Below are positions 1 to 5,164 of a stretch of DNA of 5,613 nucleotides, in pieces. Position 1 is the first letter of the stretch, and every line of letters begins with the position of its first letter. The notes below the pieces were generated by a model. The model did not search any database and was not told the origin of the DNA. It worked only from the letters and a program-made list of their open reading frames with translations. The stretch is from Deltaproteobacteria bacterium. GTDB taxonomy: Bacteria; Desulfobacterota; Desulfobacteria; Desulfobacterales; JAABPS01. Made by a program: the position numbers and the translations under genes. Where the stretch lies: the NCBI GenBank assembly GCA_019309685.1, contig JAFDFT010000204.1, positions 1-5,613 of the forward strand, given 5' to 3'.

Positions 1-98
1 ATATCGCTATTGGCGACGTGGAGGTAACTAATGATCGTGGCCGCATGATAGCCAAGGGCATTGCCACTTACATGATTATGAAAAACAGAGACAAGTAA
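1..98 (+). CDS. C-terminal end of a PaaI-family hotdog-fold thioesterase (partial)
   Basis: Only the last 31 residues are inside the window, read from base 3 to a TAA at 96-98; the start lies to the left. The visible end, with the run VTNDRGRMIAKGIATYMI, matches the last beta strands of PaaI-type hotdog thioesterases, where a polar turn (D/N-x-x-G-R) leads into an (V/I)A-K-G strand. Such enzymes hydrolyse acyl-CoA or aryl-CoA thioesters in the cytoplasm. The catalytic residues lie upstream and cannot be seen, so the substrate is unknown. No strong terminator follows; only a weak AT-rich hairpin near 143-169 does. The next gene has its own promoter about 180 bp downstream, so this gene probably belongs to a unit to the left. 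The family call rests on a short tail and is moderately sure. Confidence 0.6.
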   Translation, partial: IAIGDVEVTNDRGRMIAKGIATYMIMKNRDK

Positions 99-279
99 AA
101 ATTAACGATCCTATCCATGCAAGACTTCAGCATTTTGGTTATTTTCAATAATACGGGAATTGAAATTTTACATAAAGATAGTTATTTTTTCTGGTTTTAA
201 GAAAGGCGTTAACACAAACGTGTGAAAATGCCACTGCGGATTAAAATTGATACCACTAAATTCTATTCATTCTAAAAGA

Positions 280-308
280 TTGACAGGTATCCGCCCCGGT
301 GATATATT
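280..308 (+). promoter_or_regulatory. Sigma-70-type promoter for the zinc-ribbon/tatA unit
   Basis: A perfect -35 box TTGACA (280-285) is followed, after exactly 17 bp, by TATATT (303-308), which matches the -10 consensus at five of six positions. The predicted transcription start is near 314-316, giving a leader of about 23 bases before the ATG at 338. This is the best promoter match in the window. The -10 box lies inside a 22-bp perfect palindrome (302-323), so a protein bound there could block initiation; that is inference. Confidence 0.75.
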
Positions 309-323
309 TTTTAAAAAATATAT
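302..323. repeat. 22-bp perfect AT-only palindrome over the -10 box
   Basis: Bases 302-323 read the same on both strands: ATATA, six T, six A, TATAT. The palindrome has no GC pair. It covers the -10 box and the predicted transcription start of the promoter at 280-308 and ends just before a possible Shine-Dalgarno AAGGG (324-328). It could be an operator for a dimeric repressor or simply an easily melted initiation region. A role as terminator is unlikely because no gene reads into it closely from the left. Confidence 0.55.
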
Positions 324-337
324 AAGGGTATAAGGCA

Positions 338-719
338 ATGGCCGATATCATTTCGCTTGACGAAAAAATACAATTAACCAAAGAAAAGACCGCTGACTTA
401 ATCAAAAAACGGAAAATTTCGGCTATTCGGAAATCCTTTCATTGTGCCCACTGTATGTCTAAGTGCGAAAAATGCGGAACCCAGGTCAACTTAAAGAATT
501 ATGGTACCTTACCGATTTTGCGACACCTGTTCTGATGAATATATTAATTACATTGGACATTTGAAAGGAAACCGGGATTTGGACTGTTATTGGCATAATG
601 CTGAGTGGCTTGATTCCTGGAGAAAATGGATCGACTACCAGGCATCTGTTGACCGCTATTTAAAATCGAAAGAGTTTACCAAGCTTATTAAAGAAGCAGA
701 GCACAGTCAGGAGGAATGA
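338..719 (+). pseudogene. Six-cysteine putative zinc-ribbon protein, interrupted by a one-base frameshift
   Basis: Two overlapping frames, 338-535 (65 residues) and 501-719 (72 residues), look like halves of one protein of about 126 residues. The first frame carries a basic N-terminal helix and CAHCMSKCEKCGTQV (C36, C39, C43, C46), then becomes unrelated-looking after about residue 55. The second frame supplies VPYRFCDTC, with a third CxxC pair, then a tryptophan-rich tail (YWHNAEWLDSWRKWIDYQ). Removing one base near 503-504 joins them as NLKNY-VPYRFCDTC. Three CxxC pairs suggest metal binding, probably zinc. I recall similar small proteins ahead of tatA in Desulfobacterales, but their function is unknown to me. 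The start at 338 has AAGGG nine bases upstream. The downstream ATG at 501 has only a weak AAAG and would give a protein without four of the six cysteines. The gene lies 19 bases ahead of tatA and shares its promoter. It may be a true pseudogene, a sequencing error or, less likely, recoded. Confidence 0.7.
494..508 (+). other. Site of the frameshift in the zinc-ribbon gene
   Basis: The first frame is read AAG AAT TAT GGT ACC here. The second frame opens only after a TAA at 492-494 and reads ATG GTA CCT TAC from 501. The switch must therefore fall between about 495 and 508. One extra base, for example one of the two G at 503-504, accounts for it. There is no homopolymer longer than three bases and no recognisable slippery heptamer or RF2-type stop, so programmed shifting is not supported. 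Confidence 0.6.
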
Positions 720-738
720 TTAAATACAGGAGGCTTAC

Positions 739-945
739 ATGTACGTAATTGGAATGTTTGGGATGATTGGAATGCCGGAACTTATCATTATACTTGTTAT
801 CATTTTGATTATTTTTGGAGCTGGAAAGCTTCCAGAAATTGGAGCAAGTATGGGCAAAGCCATCAGAAACTTTAAAGGAACAGCCACGGAAGAAGAGGAA
901 AAAGAAACTGAAAAAATTGAGGATGAAAAAAAGAGCGACAGTTAA
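739..945 (+). CDS. tatA: Twin-arginine translocase subunit TatA/TatE
   Basis: This 68-residue inner-membrane protein is the pore-forming type of Tat subunit, which lets folded, often cofactor-bearing proteins cross the cytoplasmic membrane after TatC has recognised an RR signal peptide. The layout is the family's: a short N-terminal stretch, one membrane helix (about residues 13-27), the hinge FGAGKLPEIG (26-35), an amphipathic helix ending in IRNFKG (42-47), and a very acidic and lysine-rich tail (49-68). Several Met codons occur early (residues 1, 6, 9, 12). An AGGAGG at 728-733 with five-base spacing fixes the start at 739, although many relatives begin as from residue 6. TatA and TatB are hard to separate by sequence; the short tail and hinge favour TatA. 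No tatC is in the window. It is cotranscribed with the broken zinc-ribbon gene and followed by a terminator. Confidence 0.93.
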   Translation: MYVIGMFGMIGMPELIIILVIILIIFGAGKLPEIGASMGKAIRNFKGTATEEEEKETEKIEDEKKSDS

Positions 946-1042
946 AGCTCTTCTCTAATATTTTCGGCGCTGATAAACGATAAATCCAGGCATGAGATTG
1001 GATATCTTTATACCATGCCACTCAAAGAATATCCCTAGCAAT

Positions 1043-1070
1043 AAACCACGTTTGCAAAACGTGGTTTTTA
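1043..1070 (+). terminator. Intrinsic terminator of the tatA unit
   Basis: An 11-bp perfect stem (AAACCACGTTT at 1043-1053 with its complement at 1057-1067) closes a 3-base loop GCA and runs into TTTTTATTTT. It lies about 100 bases past the tatA stop on the + strand. The reverse direction has only a short, broken T tract, so it should act mainly on + strand transcripts. Confidence 0.85.
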
Positions 1071-1086
1071 TTTTCATAAGAATAAA

Positions 1087-1147
1087 ATTTGAGCCCGCCA
1101 AAGGCGGGATTTTGCAATGGTCATATTTGGCGGTTTCGAAAAAAGTC
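1087..1147. repeat. Hairpin-rich repeat remnant with two alternative pairings
   Basis: CCCGCC (1094-1099) pairs with GGCGGG (1103-1108) across a 3-base loop, followed by ATTTT. The overlapping CCGCCAAA (1095-1102) is also exactly complementary to TTTGGCGG (1126-1133), so two exclusive folds are possible. At 1135-1147, TTCGAAAAAAGTC matches the outer part of the neighbouring element's right terminal repeat, read inverted, at 11 of 13 positions. This suggests a partial or older copy of the same family next to the 1155-1312 element. No reading frame here looks real. Confidence 0.5.
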
Positions 1148-1154
1148 ACAATTT

Positions 1155-1312
1155 GATGACAAAATAAAAAGTTCAAGTTTCCCGCTTATAGCGGGATTTC
1201 CGCTTTGCTCCAACAAACGACGCAAATCTCGAGGAATGAGGCGTACTTATAGTACGCTGCAGTGACGAGGGATGCAGCGCAACGCTAAAATTGGACTTTT
1301 TAGGAAGTCATC
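1155..1312. mobile_element. MITE-like non-coding element with terminal inverted repeats
   Basis: The left end (1155-1180) begins GATGAC and contains TAAAAAGT. The right end (1312-1287, read on the - strand) begins GATGAC, then TTCC, then TAAAAAGT. The two ends agree at 20 of 26 positions. Inside are a 7-bp hairpin at 1180-1196 (TCCCGCT/AGCGGGA), a 7-bp hairpin at 1241-1257 (GCGTACT/AGTACGC), and two imperfect direct copies of CGAGGxATGxxGCG at 1230-1243 and 1266-1279 (11 of 14 alike). There is no coding frame, and no clear target-site duplication. It lies between the convergent tatA and ssb genes, the usual place for small palindromic elements. From memory, sequences with a GATGACTTCGTAAAAAGTC-like end are dispersed in Desulfobacterales genomes. 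Movement would need a transposase elsewhere. It could instead be a REP-like structured repeat. Confidence 0.65.
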
Positions 1313-1316
1313 TTAT

Positions 1317-1748
1317 TTAAAAGGGAATATCCTCATCAACTGGACCTTGCTGTGCCGACGGCCCGTTCATATCCGGCATCGATGAACTTGCAGACGGACC
1401 AGTCATAGGCGCATCCCCTCGAGAACCCAGCATTTGCATTTGAGACACAATAATATCGGTTGTATAACGAGTAATCCCATCCTTTTCATAACTACAATAT
1501 TGAAGCCTGCCCTCGATATAAACCTGCTTGCCTTTGGACAAGTATTCCCCGCAGATTTCACCGAGCTTGCCAAAAGCGGTAATACGATGCCATTCTGTTT
1601 TGTCCTTTTTTTCCCCTGTCCCTTTGTCCGTCCACTTTTCTGATGTGGCAATGCTGAATTTTGCCACTGCCGTACCTGATTGTGTGTAGCTGACCTCCGG
1701 ATCTTTCCCCAGATTGCCAACTAAGATTACTTTATTAATCCCTGCCAT
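1317..1748 (-). CDS. ssb: Single-stranded DNA-binding protein
   Basis: The 143-residue protein binds single-stranded DNA cooperatively as a tetramer during replication, repair and recombination, and recruits partner enzymes through its C-terminal tip. The OB fold covers about residues 4-107: NKVILVGNLGKDPEV at the start, TEWHRITAFGKLGEICGEYL in the middle, and YTTDIIV..MQMLG at the end. W39, W53 and F59 match the DNA-stacking aromatics of the E. coli protein (W40, W54, F60). A flexible Pro/Ser/Gly/Gln linker (about 110-136) leads to DEDIPF, the classic acidic tip with terminal Phe. A strong GGGGGAGG six bases upstream supports the start at 1748. Length is somewhat below the E. coli protein because of a shorter linker. 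It is a one-gene unit with its own promoter at 1819-1791, and a MITE-like element begins four bases past its stop. There is no rpsF or rpsR neighbour. Confidence 0.97.
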   Translation of the reverse strand: MAGINKVILVGNLGKDPEVSYTQSGTAVAKFSIATSEKWTDKGTGEKKDKTEWHRITAFGKLGEICGEYLSKGKQVYIEGRLQYCSYEKDGITRYTTDIIVSQMQMLGSRGDAPMTGPSASSSMPDMNGPSAQQGPVDEDIPF

Positions 1749-1790
1749 GCTTTACCTCCCCCTTTGTATATGCTTTAATTATCTTTCTGG

Positions 1791-1819
1791 TTCATACAAA
1801 ACTCCCATGATAATGTCAA
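1791..1819 (-). promoter_or_regulatory. Promoter of ssb
   Basis: Read on the - strand, a perfect TTGACA (1819-1814) is followed after 17 bp by TATGAA (1796-1791), four of six matches to the -10 consensus. The predicted start near 1784 gives a leader of about 36 bases containing the strong Shine-Dalgarno of ssb. It lies just past a - strand terminator, which supports independent transcription of ssb. I see no LexA-type box. Confidence 0.6.
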
Positions 1820-1841
1820 TGTGTGTTCAAAAACTTATTTG

Positions 1842-1871
1842 AATAAAAACGCCTGGTCCGTATGGCCAGGC
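1842..1871 (-). terminator. Intrinsic terminator of the DUF362-ferredoxin gene
   Basis: GCCTGG (1851-1856) pairs with CCAGGC (1866-1871), extended by one G-U and one C-G pair to an 8-bp stem with a 5-base loop. On the - strand the stem is followed by GTTTTTATT (1850-1842), a proper U tract; on the + strand only TTTAAAT follows. It ends transcripts that come from the gene at 3113-2001, about 130 bases past its stop, and sits right before the ssb promoter. Confidence 0.75.
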
Positions 1872-2000
1872 TTTAAATAACCCCTAAGAGAAAATAAGGA
1901 ATATAGGATTTCCCGACAATATGATGTCAAATGTGTAACTCTTGAGAATCGTTTTTAATACGACCTACATTTGTTTATGCGTTGGACTAGAATAAAACAC

Positions 2001-3113
2001 TTAATTCCCCAGCGAAAGTCTGCGGATGACTTTTCCGGGAAGTGTTTCTTTCGCGTGAAGGGCTCCATGGGGGCAAACCTCCAGGCAGCAGTAACACCGG
2101 ATACATTTGTCATAATCAAACACAACTCTTTTTTTCCCGGGCACTATCGCTTTGGCAGGGCAGTAGCGCCAGCACTCACTGCACAATTCACAGAGATTAG
2201 GATCTACAACAGGCCGCTGAAGCATATGCTTTCGGATAATCCGTTGCACAGGTTTGGGGCCAAACATGACCTTACCCATATCCGGCAGTTTATAATTCTG
2301 GATAACAATAAAATCACCTTTCACCTGGACGTCACAAGTAAAAAAACCAAGTTGTCTGGCCGCCTTATTGGTCGGAAGATTATCAGGATCAATACCGATC
2401 ATCTGACATATCGCTCTATCTAAGGCAAACGCACTCCTGCTTCCTACAATAACCCCCACGTCCCTTGACAAACCGCTTTTACCAGGTCCTTGACCTTCCA
2501 TCGCCAGTACCCCATCTATAATCGTAATCGATGGATTTACAGCAGCATATATTTTCACCAAAAGCGTCGCGAACATTTCTCTGTCAATACCGCTTCTCAG
2601 ATGCCATTCCGGCTTTCTAAGCCCCACAATGCATCCAAACAGATTTTTTACGCCTAAGGTAAGAAGCATCTGAGCGTGAGTTTTGAGTTTTGCAAGATTG
2701 ATGACGATATCCGCCTCCACAGCCCCCTTCGCGATCTCTATCTTACCGAAAGGAGCCCCGATATCCACTTTTTCAGATATCTCAAACCTCTTGAACTCAA
2801 CATCAACATCCTTAAAAGCTTCCGCATATCCGCCCTCTTTGAGTATCTTTTCAAACGACCCCATAGCCGGGCTATCGGATATGACCGGTCGGCCACCGCA
2901 TTCCAAAACATATTCGGTGACAGCTTTTACTAATAAAGGGTGTGTTAAAATTGCCTTTTCGGGTTTGGCGGGCAAAAGAAGGTTGGGCTTGATGAGAATG
3001 CGCATGTTATTTCGAATATTAAGTGAACCGATCTGCTCGATCATATCAAAAATAAGCGGACGCAATGTTTCATAATCATAAGACGCTTTTTTAAATAAAA
3101 CTGGTGTCATCAT
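2001..3113 (-). CDS. DUF362 domain protein with C-terminal 2x[4Fe-4S] ferredoxin domain
   Basis: The 370-residue protein begins with a DUF362 domain (about 15-270): ILIKPNLLLP, then a HPLLVKAVTEYV helix, GGRPVISDSPAMGS, and the IVINLAKLKTHAQMLLTLGVKNLFGC core typical of the family, followed by DGVLAMEGQGPG. The C-terminus is a bacterial ferredoxin unit with CELCSECWRYCP (C308, C311, C314, C318) and CIRCYCCLEVCP (C337, C340, C343, C347, plus an extra C342), enough for two [4Fe-4S] clusters. No signal peptide or membrane helix is seen, so it should be cytoplasmic. Electron transfer is a fair inference; the substrate of DUF362 proteins is not established. Two ATGs stand in tandem (3113 and 3110). 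AGAGG lies only one base before the first and four before the second, so translation may begin at 3110 (369 residues). It has no cotranscribed neighbour in the window and is followed by a terminator at 1871-1842. Confidence 0.9.
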   Translation of the reverse strand: MMTPVLFKKASYDYETLRPLIFDMIEQIGSLNIRNNMRILIKPNLLLPAKPEKAILTHPLLVKAVTEYVLECGGRPVISDSPAMGSFEKILKEGGYAEAFKDVDVEFKRFEISEKVDIGAPFGKIEIAKGAVEADIVINLAKLKTHAQMLLTLGVKNLFGCIVGLRKPEWHLRSGIDREMFATLLVKIYAAVNPSITIIDGVLAMEGQGPGKSGLSRDVGVIVGSRSAFALDRAICQMIGIDPDNLPTNKAARQLGFFTCDVQVKGDFIVIQNYKLPDMGKVMFGPKPVQRIIRKHMLQRPVVDPNLCELCSECWRYCPAKAIVPGKKRVVFDYDKCIRCYCCLEVCPHGALHAKETLPGKVIRRLSLGN

Positions 3114-3276
3114 GCCTCTTTTGCATTAAATATGTAATTGTTTGTTATACTTTCAGATTCTTCCAAATTCCGGTATTTTCATAGTATCATTTGTTCACTT
3201 TCGCAAAGAATTTTGTTCCGGGTATTCAACCTGCCTGTTTAGGAATATGTTATTCTGTCGAAAATGAGTTAAATAC

Positions 3277-3306
3277 TTGACTATTTTATACGGTATCCTG
3301 TAAATT
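3277..3306 (+). promoter_or_regulatory. Possible promoter of the Na+/phosphate cotransporter gene
   Basis: TTGACT (3277-3282, five of six) is followed after 18 bp by TAAATT (3301-3306, four of six). The predicted start falls near 3313-3317, at or just before the ATG at 3317, so the mRNA would have almost no leader. The rest of the divergent spacer (3114-3316) shows no clear - strand promoter for the DUF362 gene, no recognisable Pho box and no terminator. Confidence 0.4.
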
Positions 3307-3316
3307 ATCGAAAATT

Positions 3317-5146
3317 ATGAACAAATCAATACTAAAAATCATAAAATTCGTTCTCCCTGCTGCTCTATGCTTCATGTTTTTAGATGCGCAGTTTTGTTTT
3401 GCCGGCGAGGAAAAAGTTCAGTCTATTTCATGGGGATATCTGATTATTGGCCTCTTTGGAGGACTGGCCCTTTTCCTGTATGGAATGGACAAAATGAGTA
3501 CCGGTATGAAAAAATCTGCCGGCGATAAAATGAGATCGATTTTGGCGGCCCTGACGCAAAACCGTGTAATTGGTATGATTGTTGGTGCCTTTGTCACGAT
3601 GGTCGTTCAATCGAGCAGTGCCACAACAGTGATGCTCGTCAGTTTTGTTCAAGCAGGATTAATGACCTTTGTTCAGTCACTTGGCGTCATCCTTGGCGCT
3701 GATATCGGTACAACAGTGACAGCTCAGCTCATAGCCTTTAAATTAACGGACTATGCACTCCTCATGATCGCTGTGGGTTTCGGCCTTCAAATCGCATCTA
3801 AGAAAGAAAATATTAAGAATTTAGGGGAGGTTGTTCTTGGATTTGGAATTTTATTTTTTGGAATGAAGCTCATGAGCGACGCCATGATACCTCTTAAAAC
3901 CCACTCTCAGTTTATTGGCCTCATGAAAGACATGGAAAATCCATTTCTGGGACTATTGGCTGGCACCATTTTCACCGCGCTCGTACAATCCAGCAGTGCG
4001 ACTACGGGTATTGTAATTGTTTTGGCACAACAGGGTTTGATTAACCTTGAAGGCGGCATTCCTATTATTTTTGGGGCCAATATCGGTACCTGTGTAACTG
4101 CTTGCCTTGCGTGTATAGGAACGACAAGGGATGCGAAACGGGTAGCGCTTGCCCATGTACTGTTTAAGGTCGCCGGAGTGTTGCTCTTTATTTTCTGGAT
4201 TCCGGATTTTGCTGCTTTTATCAGATTAACAGCTTCAAAGTTCGGTTTCGGAACAGCCCGGCAAATAGCAAATGCCCACACTATCTTTAATGTCGGTCTG
4301 GCCATTCTTTTTCTTCCTGCTATCGGCGTATTTGCCAAAATAATACAAAAAATCCTTCCGGACGAGTACATTGACGACGGTATTATTCCCAAGACATGGC
4401 ACATTGACGATTCATTTATCCAGACCCCTTCAATTGCCACTGACCTCGCCCGTGTGGAAATGTCCAGAATGGCAAAACTTCTTCGTAGAATGTTAAGGGC
4501 GATTATTATTCCGTTTATGTCCGATGAAAACCTCATTTGCGGCGACGAGCTGACCAAGGAAGAACGAAAGCTACTGATTAAAGAAATTCCCACCCAGGAT
4601 GAACATTTTCCTCAGCTTTCATTGATAGAAGGCCTAGATATGCGTGAACAAAAAATTGATTTTCTGGATAAAAAAATAAGAGAATACCTGATCAAAATTT
4701 CAAAACAAAATGTTTCGCAAAACCAGGCAAACGAAATATACGCCATGATCTCTATCACCTCGGACATGGAAAGCATCGGTGATATTATTCACAGAAATTT
4801 AGTGCCGCTGATCGATAAAAAACGCAATCTGTGTGTTGATTTCTCTGAAGAAGGTAAAGAAGAACTAATGATTTATCATCAAAAGGTATGCAATCAAATT
4901 ACCCTTTTAGAAGAAGCCTTTACTGAACTGAATCCGGAAAAAGCAAAAGAGATAATGGCCGGAGAAAAAAAATACCTGGATCTTGAATCCCAATACAGAA
5001 TCCAGCATCTTGAACGTGTATTATATAAACGTCAGGAATCTGCTGAAACCCACGAAGTTCACATGGAGCTTATGGACATGATGAAACAGATCGTTGTTTA
5101 TTCTTCCAATATCGCAAAAACATTTTTGAATAAAATAGCTGCATAA
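3317..5146 (+). CDS. Na+/phosphate cotransporter family protein with PhoU-like domain (NptA/YjbB type)
   Basis: The 609-residue membrane protein has the two inverted Na_Pi_cotrans repeats. The signature QSSSATT occurs twice (98-104 and 224-230), each followed by a GAxIGT loop (GADIGTT 127-133; GANIGTC 253-259). These paired QSSS motifs form the substrate and sodium site in the family. About nine hydrophobic segments lie between 41 and 342, preceded by a signal-peptide-like start (two to three Lys, a hydrophobic core at about 11-22, possible cleavage after CFA at 29). From about 375 to 605 follows a soluble helical PhoU-like domain with TSDMESIGDIIHR (481-493). It should move phosphate across the inner membrane with sodium; direction (uptake or export, as proposed for YjbB) cannot be read from sequence. 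The start at 3317 has no Shine-Dalgarno and no alternative ATG, GTG or TTG upstream before an in-frame stop at 3278. It stands alone, convergent with the DUF169 gene. Length is normal for the fused form. Confidence 0.93.
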   Translation: MNKSILKIIKFVLPAALCFMFLDAQFCFAGEEKVQSISWGYLIIGLFGGLALFLYGMDKMSTGMKKSAGDKMRSILAALTQNRVIGMIVGAFVTMVVQSSSATTVMLVSFVQAGLMTFVQSLGVILGADIGTTVTAQLIAFKLTDYALLMIAVGFGLQIASKKENIKNLGEVVLGFGILFFGMKLMSDAMIPLKTHSQFIGLMKDMENPFLGLLAGTIFTALVQSSSATTGIVIVLAQQGLINLEGGIPIIFGANIGTCVTACLACIGTTRDAKRVALAHVLFKVAGVLLFIFWIPDFAAFIRLTASKFGFGTARQIANAHTIFNVGLAILFLPAIGVFAKIIQKILPDEYIDDGIIPKTWHIDDSFIQTPSIATDLARVEMSRMAKLLRRMLRAIIIPFMSDENLICGDELTKEERKLLIKEIPTQDEHFPQLSLIEGLDMREQKIDFLDKKIREYLIKISKQNVSQNQANEIYAMISITSDMESIGDIIHRNLVPLIDKKRNLCVDFSEEGKEELMIYHQKVCNQITLLEEAFTELNPEKAKEIMAGEKKYLDLESQYRIQHLERVLYKRQESAETHEVHMELMDMMKQIVVYSSNIAKTFLNKIAA

Positions 5147-5164
5147 GAAAGTTTCTTTTCTTAT
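5143..5164. terminator. Weak bidirectional hairpin between convergent genes
   Basis: ATAAGAAA (5143-5150) pairs with TTTCTTAT formed by 5157-5164, plus one G-U pair, around a 4-base loop; the stem has one G-C pair. The TAA of the cotransporter (5144-5146) is in the left arm and the stop of the - strand gene (5161-5163) in the right arm. TGTTTTGC follows on the + strand. With so little GC it may terminate poorly, but the position between two convergent stops fits. Confidence 0.4.

Noticed and set aside
143..169. Hairpin TTTCAAT/ATTGAAA followed by TTTT as a terminator of the thioesterase gene
   Set aside because: The 7-bp stem has one G-C pair and a 9-base loop, too weak to call as a terminator.
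989..1034. Inverted repeats GGCATG/CATGCC and GGATATCTTT/AAAGAATATCC between tatA and its terminator
   Set aside because: They have long loops, overlap each other, and have no associated U tract or recognisable riboswitch core.
955..1176. A 73-codon - strand open frame
   Set aside because: It covers the terminator and the repeat hairpins, has no domain-like sequence and no good Shine-Dalgarno; it is read-through of structured non-coding DNA.
1900..1930. Second - strand promoter with TTGACA (1930-1925) and TATATT (1905-1900)
   Set aside because: The spacing is 19 bp, and transcripts from it would meet the terminator at 1871-1842 within about 50 bases with no gene or clear RNA between.
1971..2423. 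A 150-codon + strand open frame opposite the DUF362-ferredoxin gene
   Set aside because: The - strand frame carries full ferredoxin and DUF362 motifs; this one is its shadow and lacks a start signal.
3254..3275. A Pho box ahead of the phosphate cotransporter, from CTGTCG near 3255
   Set aside because: Only one half-site resembles the consensus and the second repeat 11 bases later does not match.
3168..3298. Three GGTAT-containing near repeats (about 3170, 3218, 3290) as possible regulator sites
   Set aside because: The shared core is only five to nine bases, with irregular spacing of 48 and about 72 bases; chance is a sufficient explanation.
3907..4593. A 228-codon - strand open frame opposite the cotransporter
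   Set aside because: It is the antisense shadow of a well-supported membrane protein gene; its translation shows no family features.
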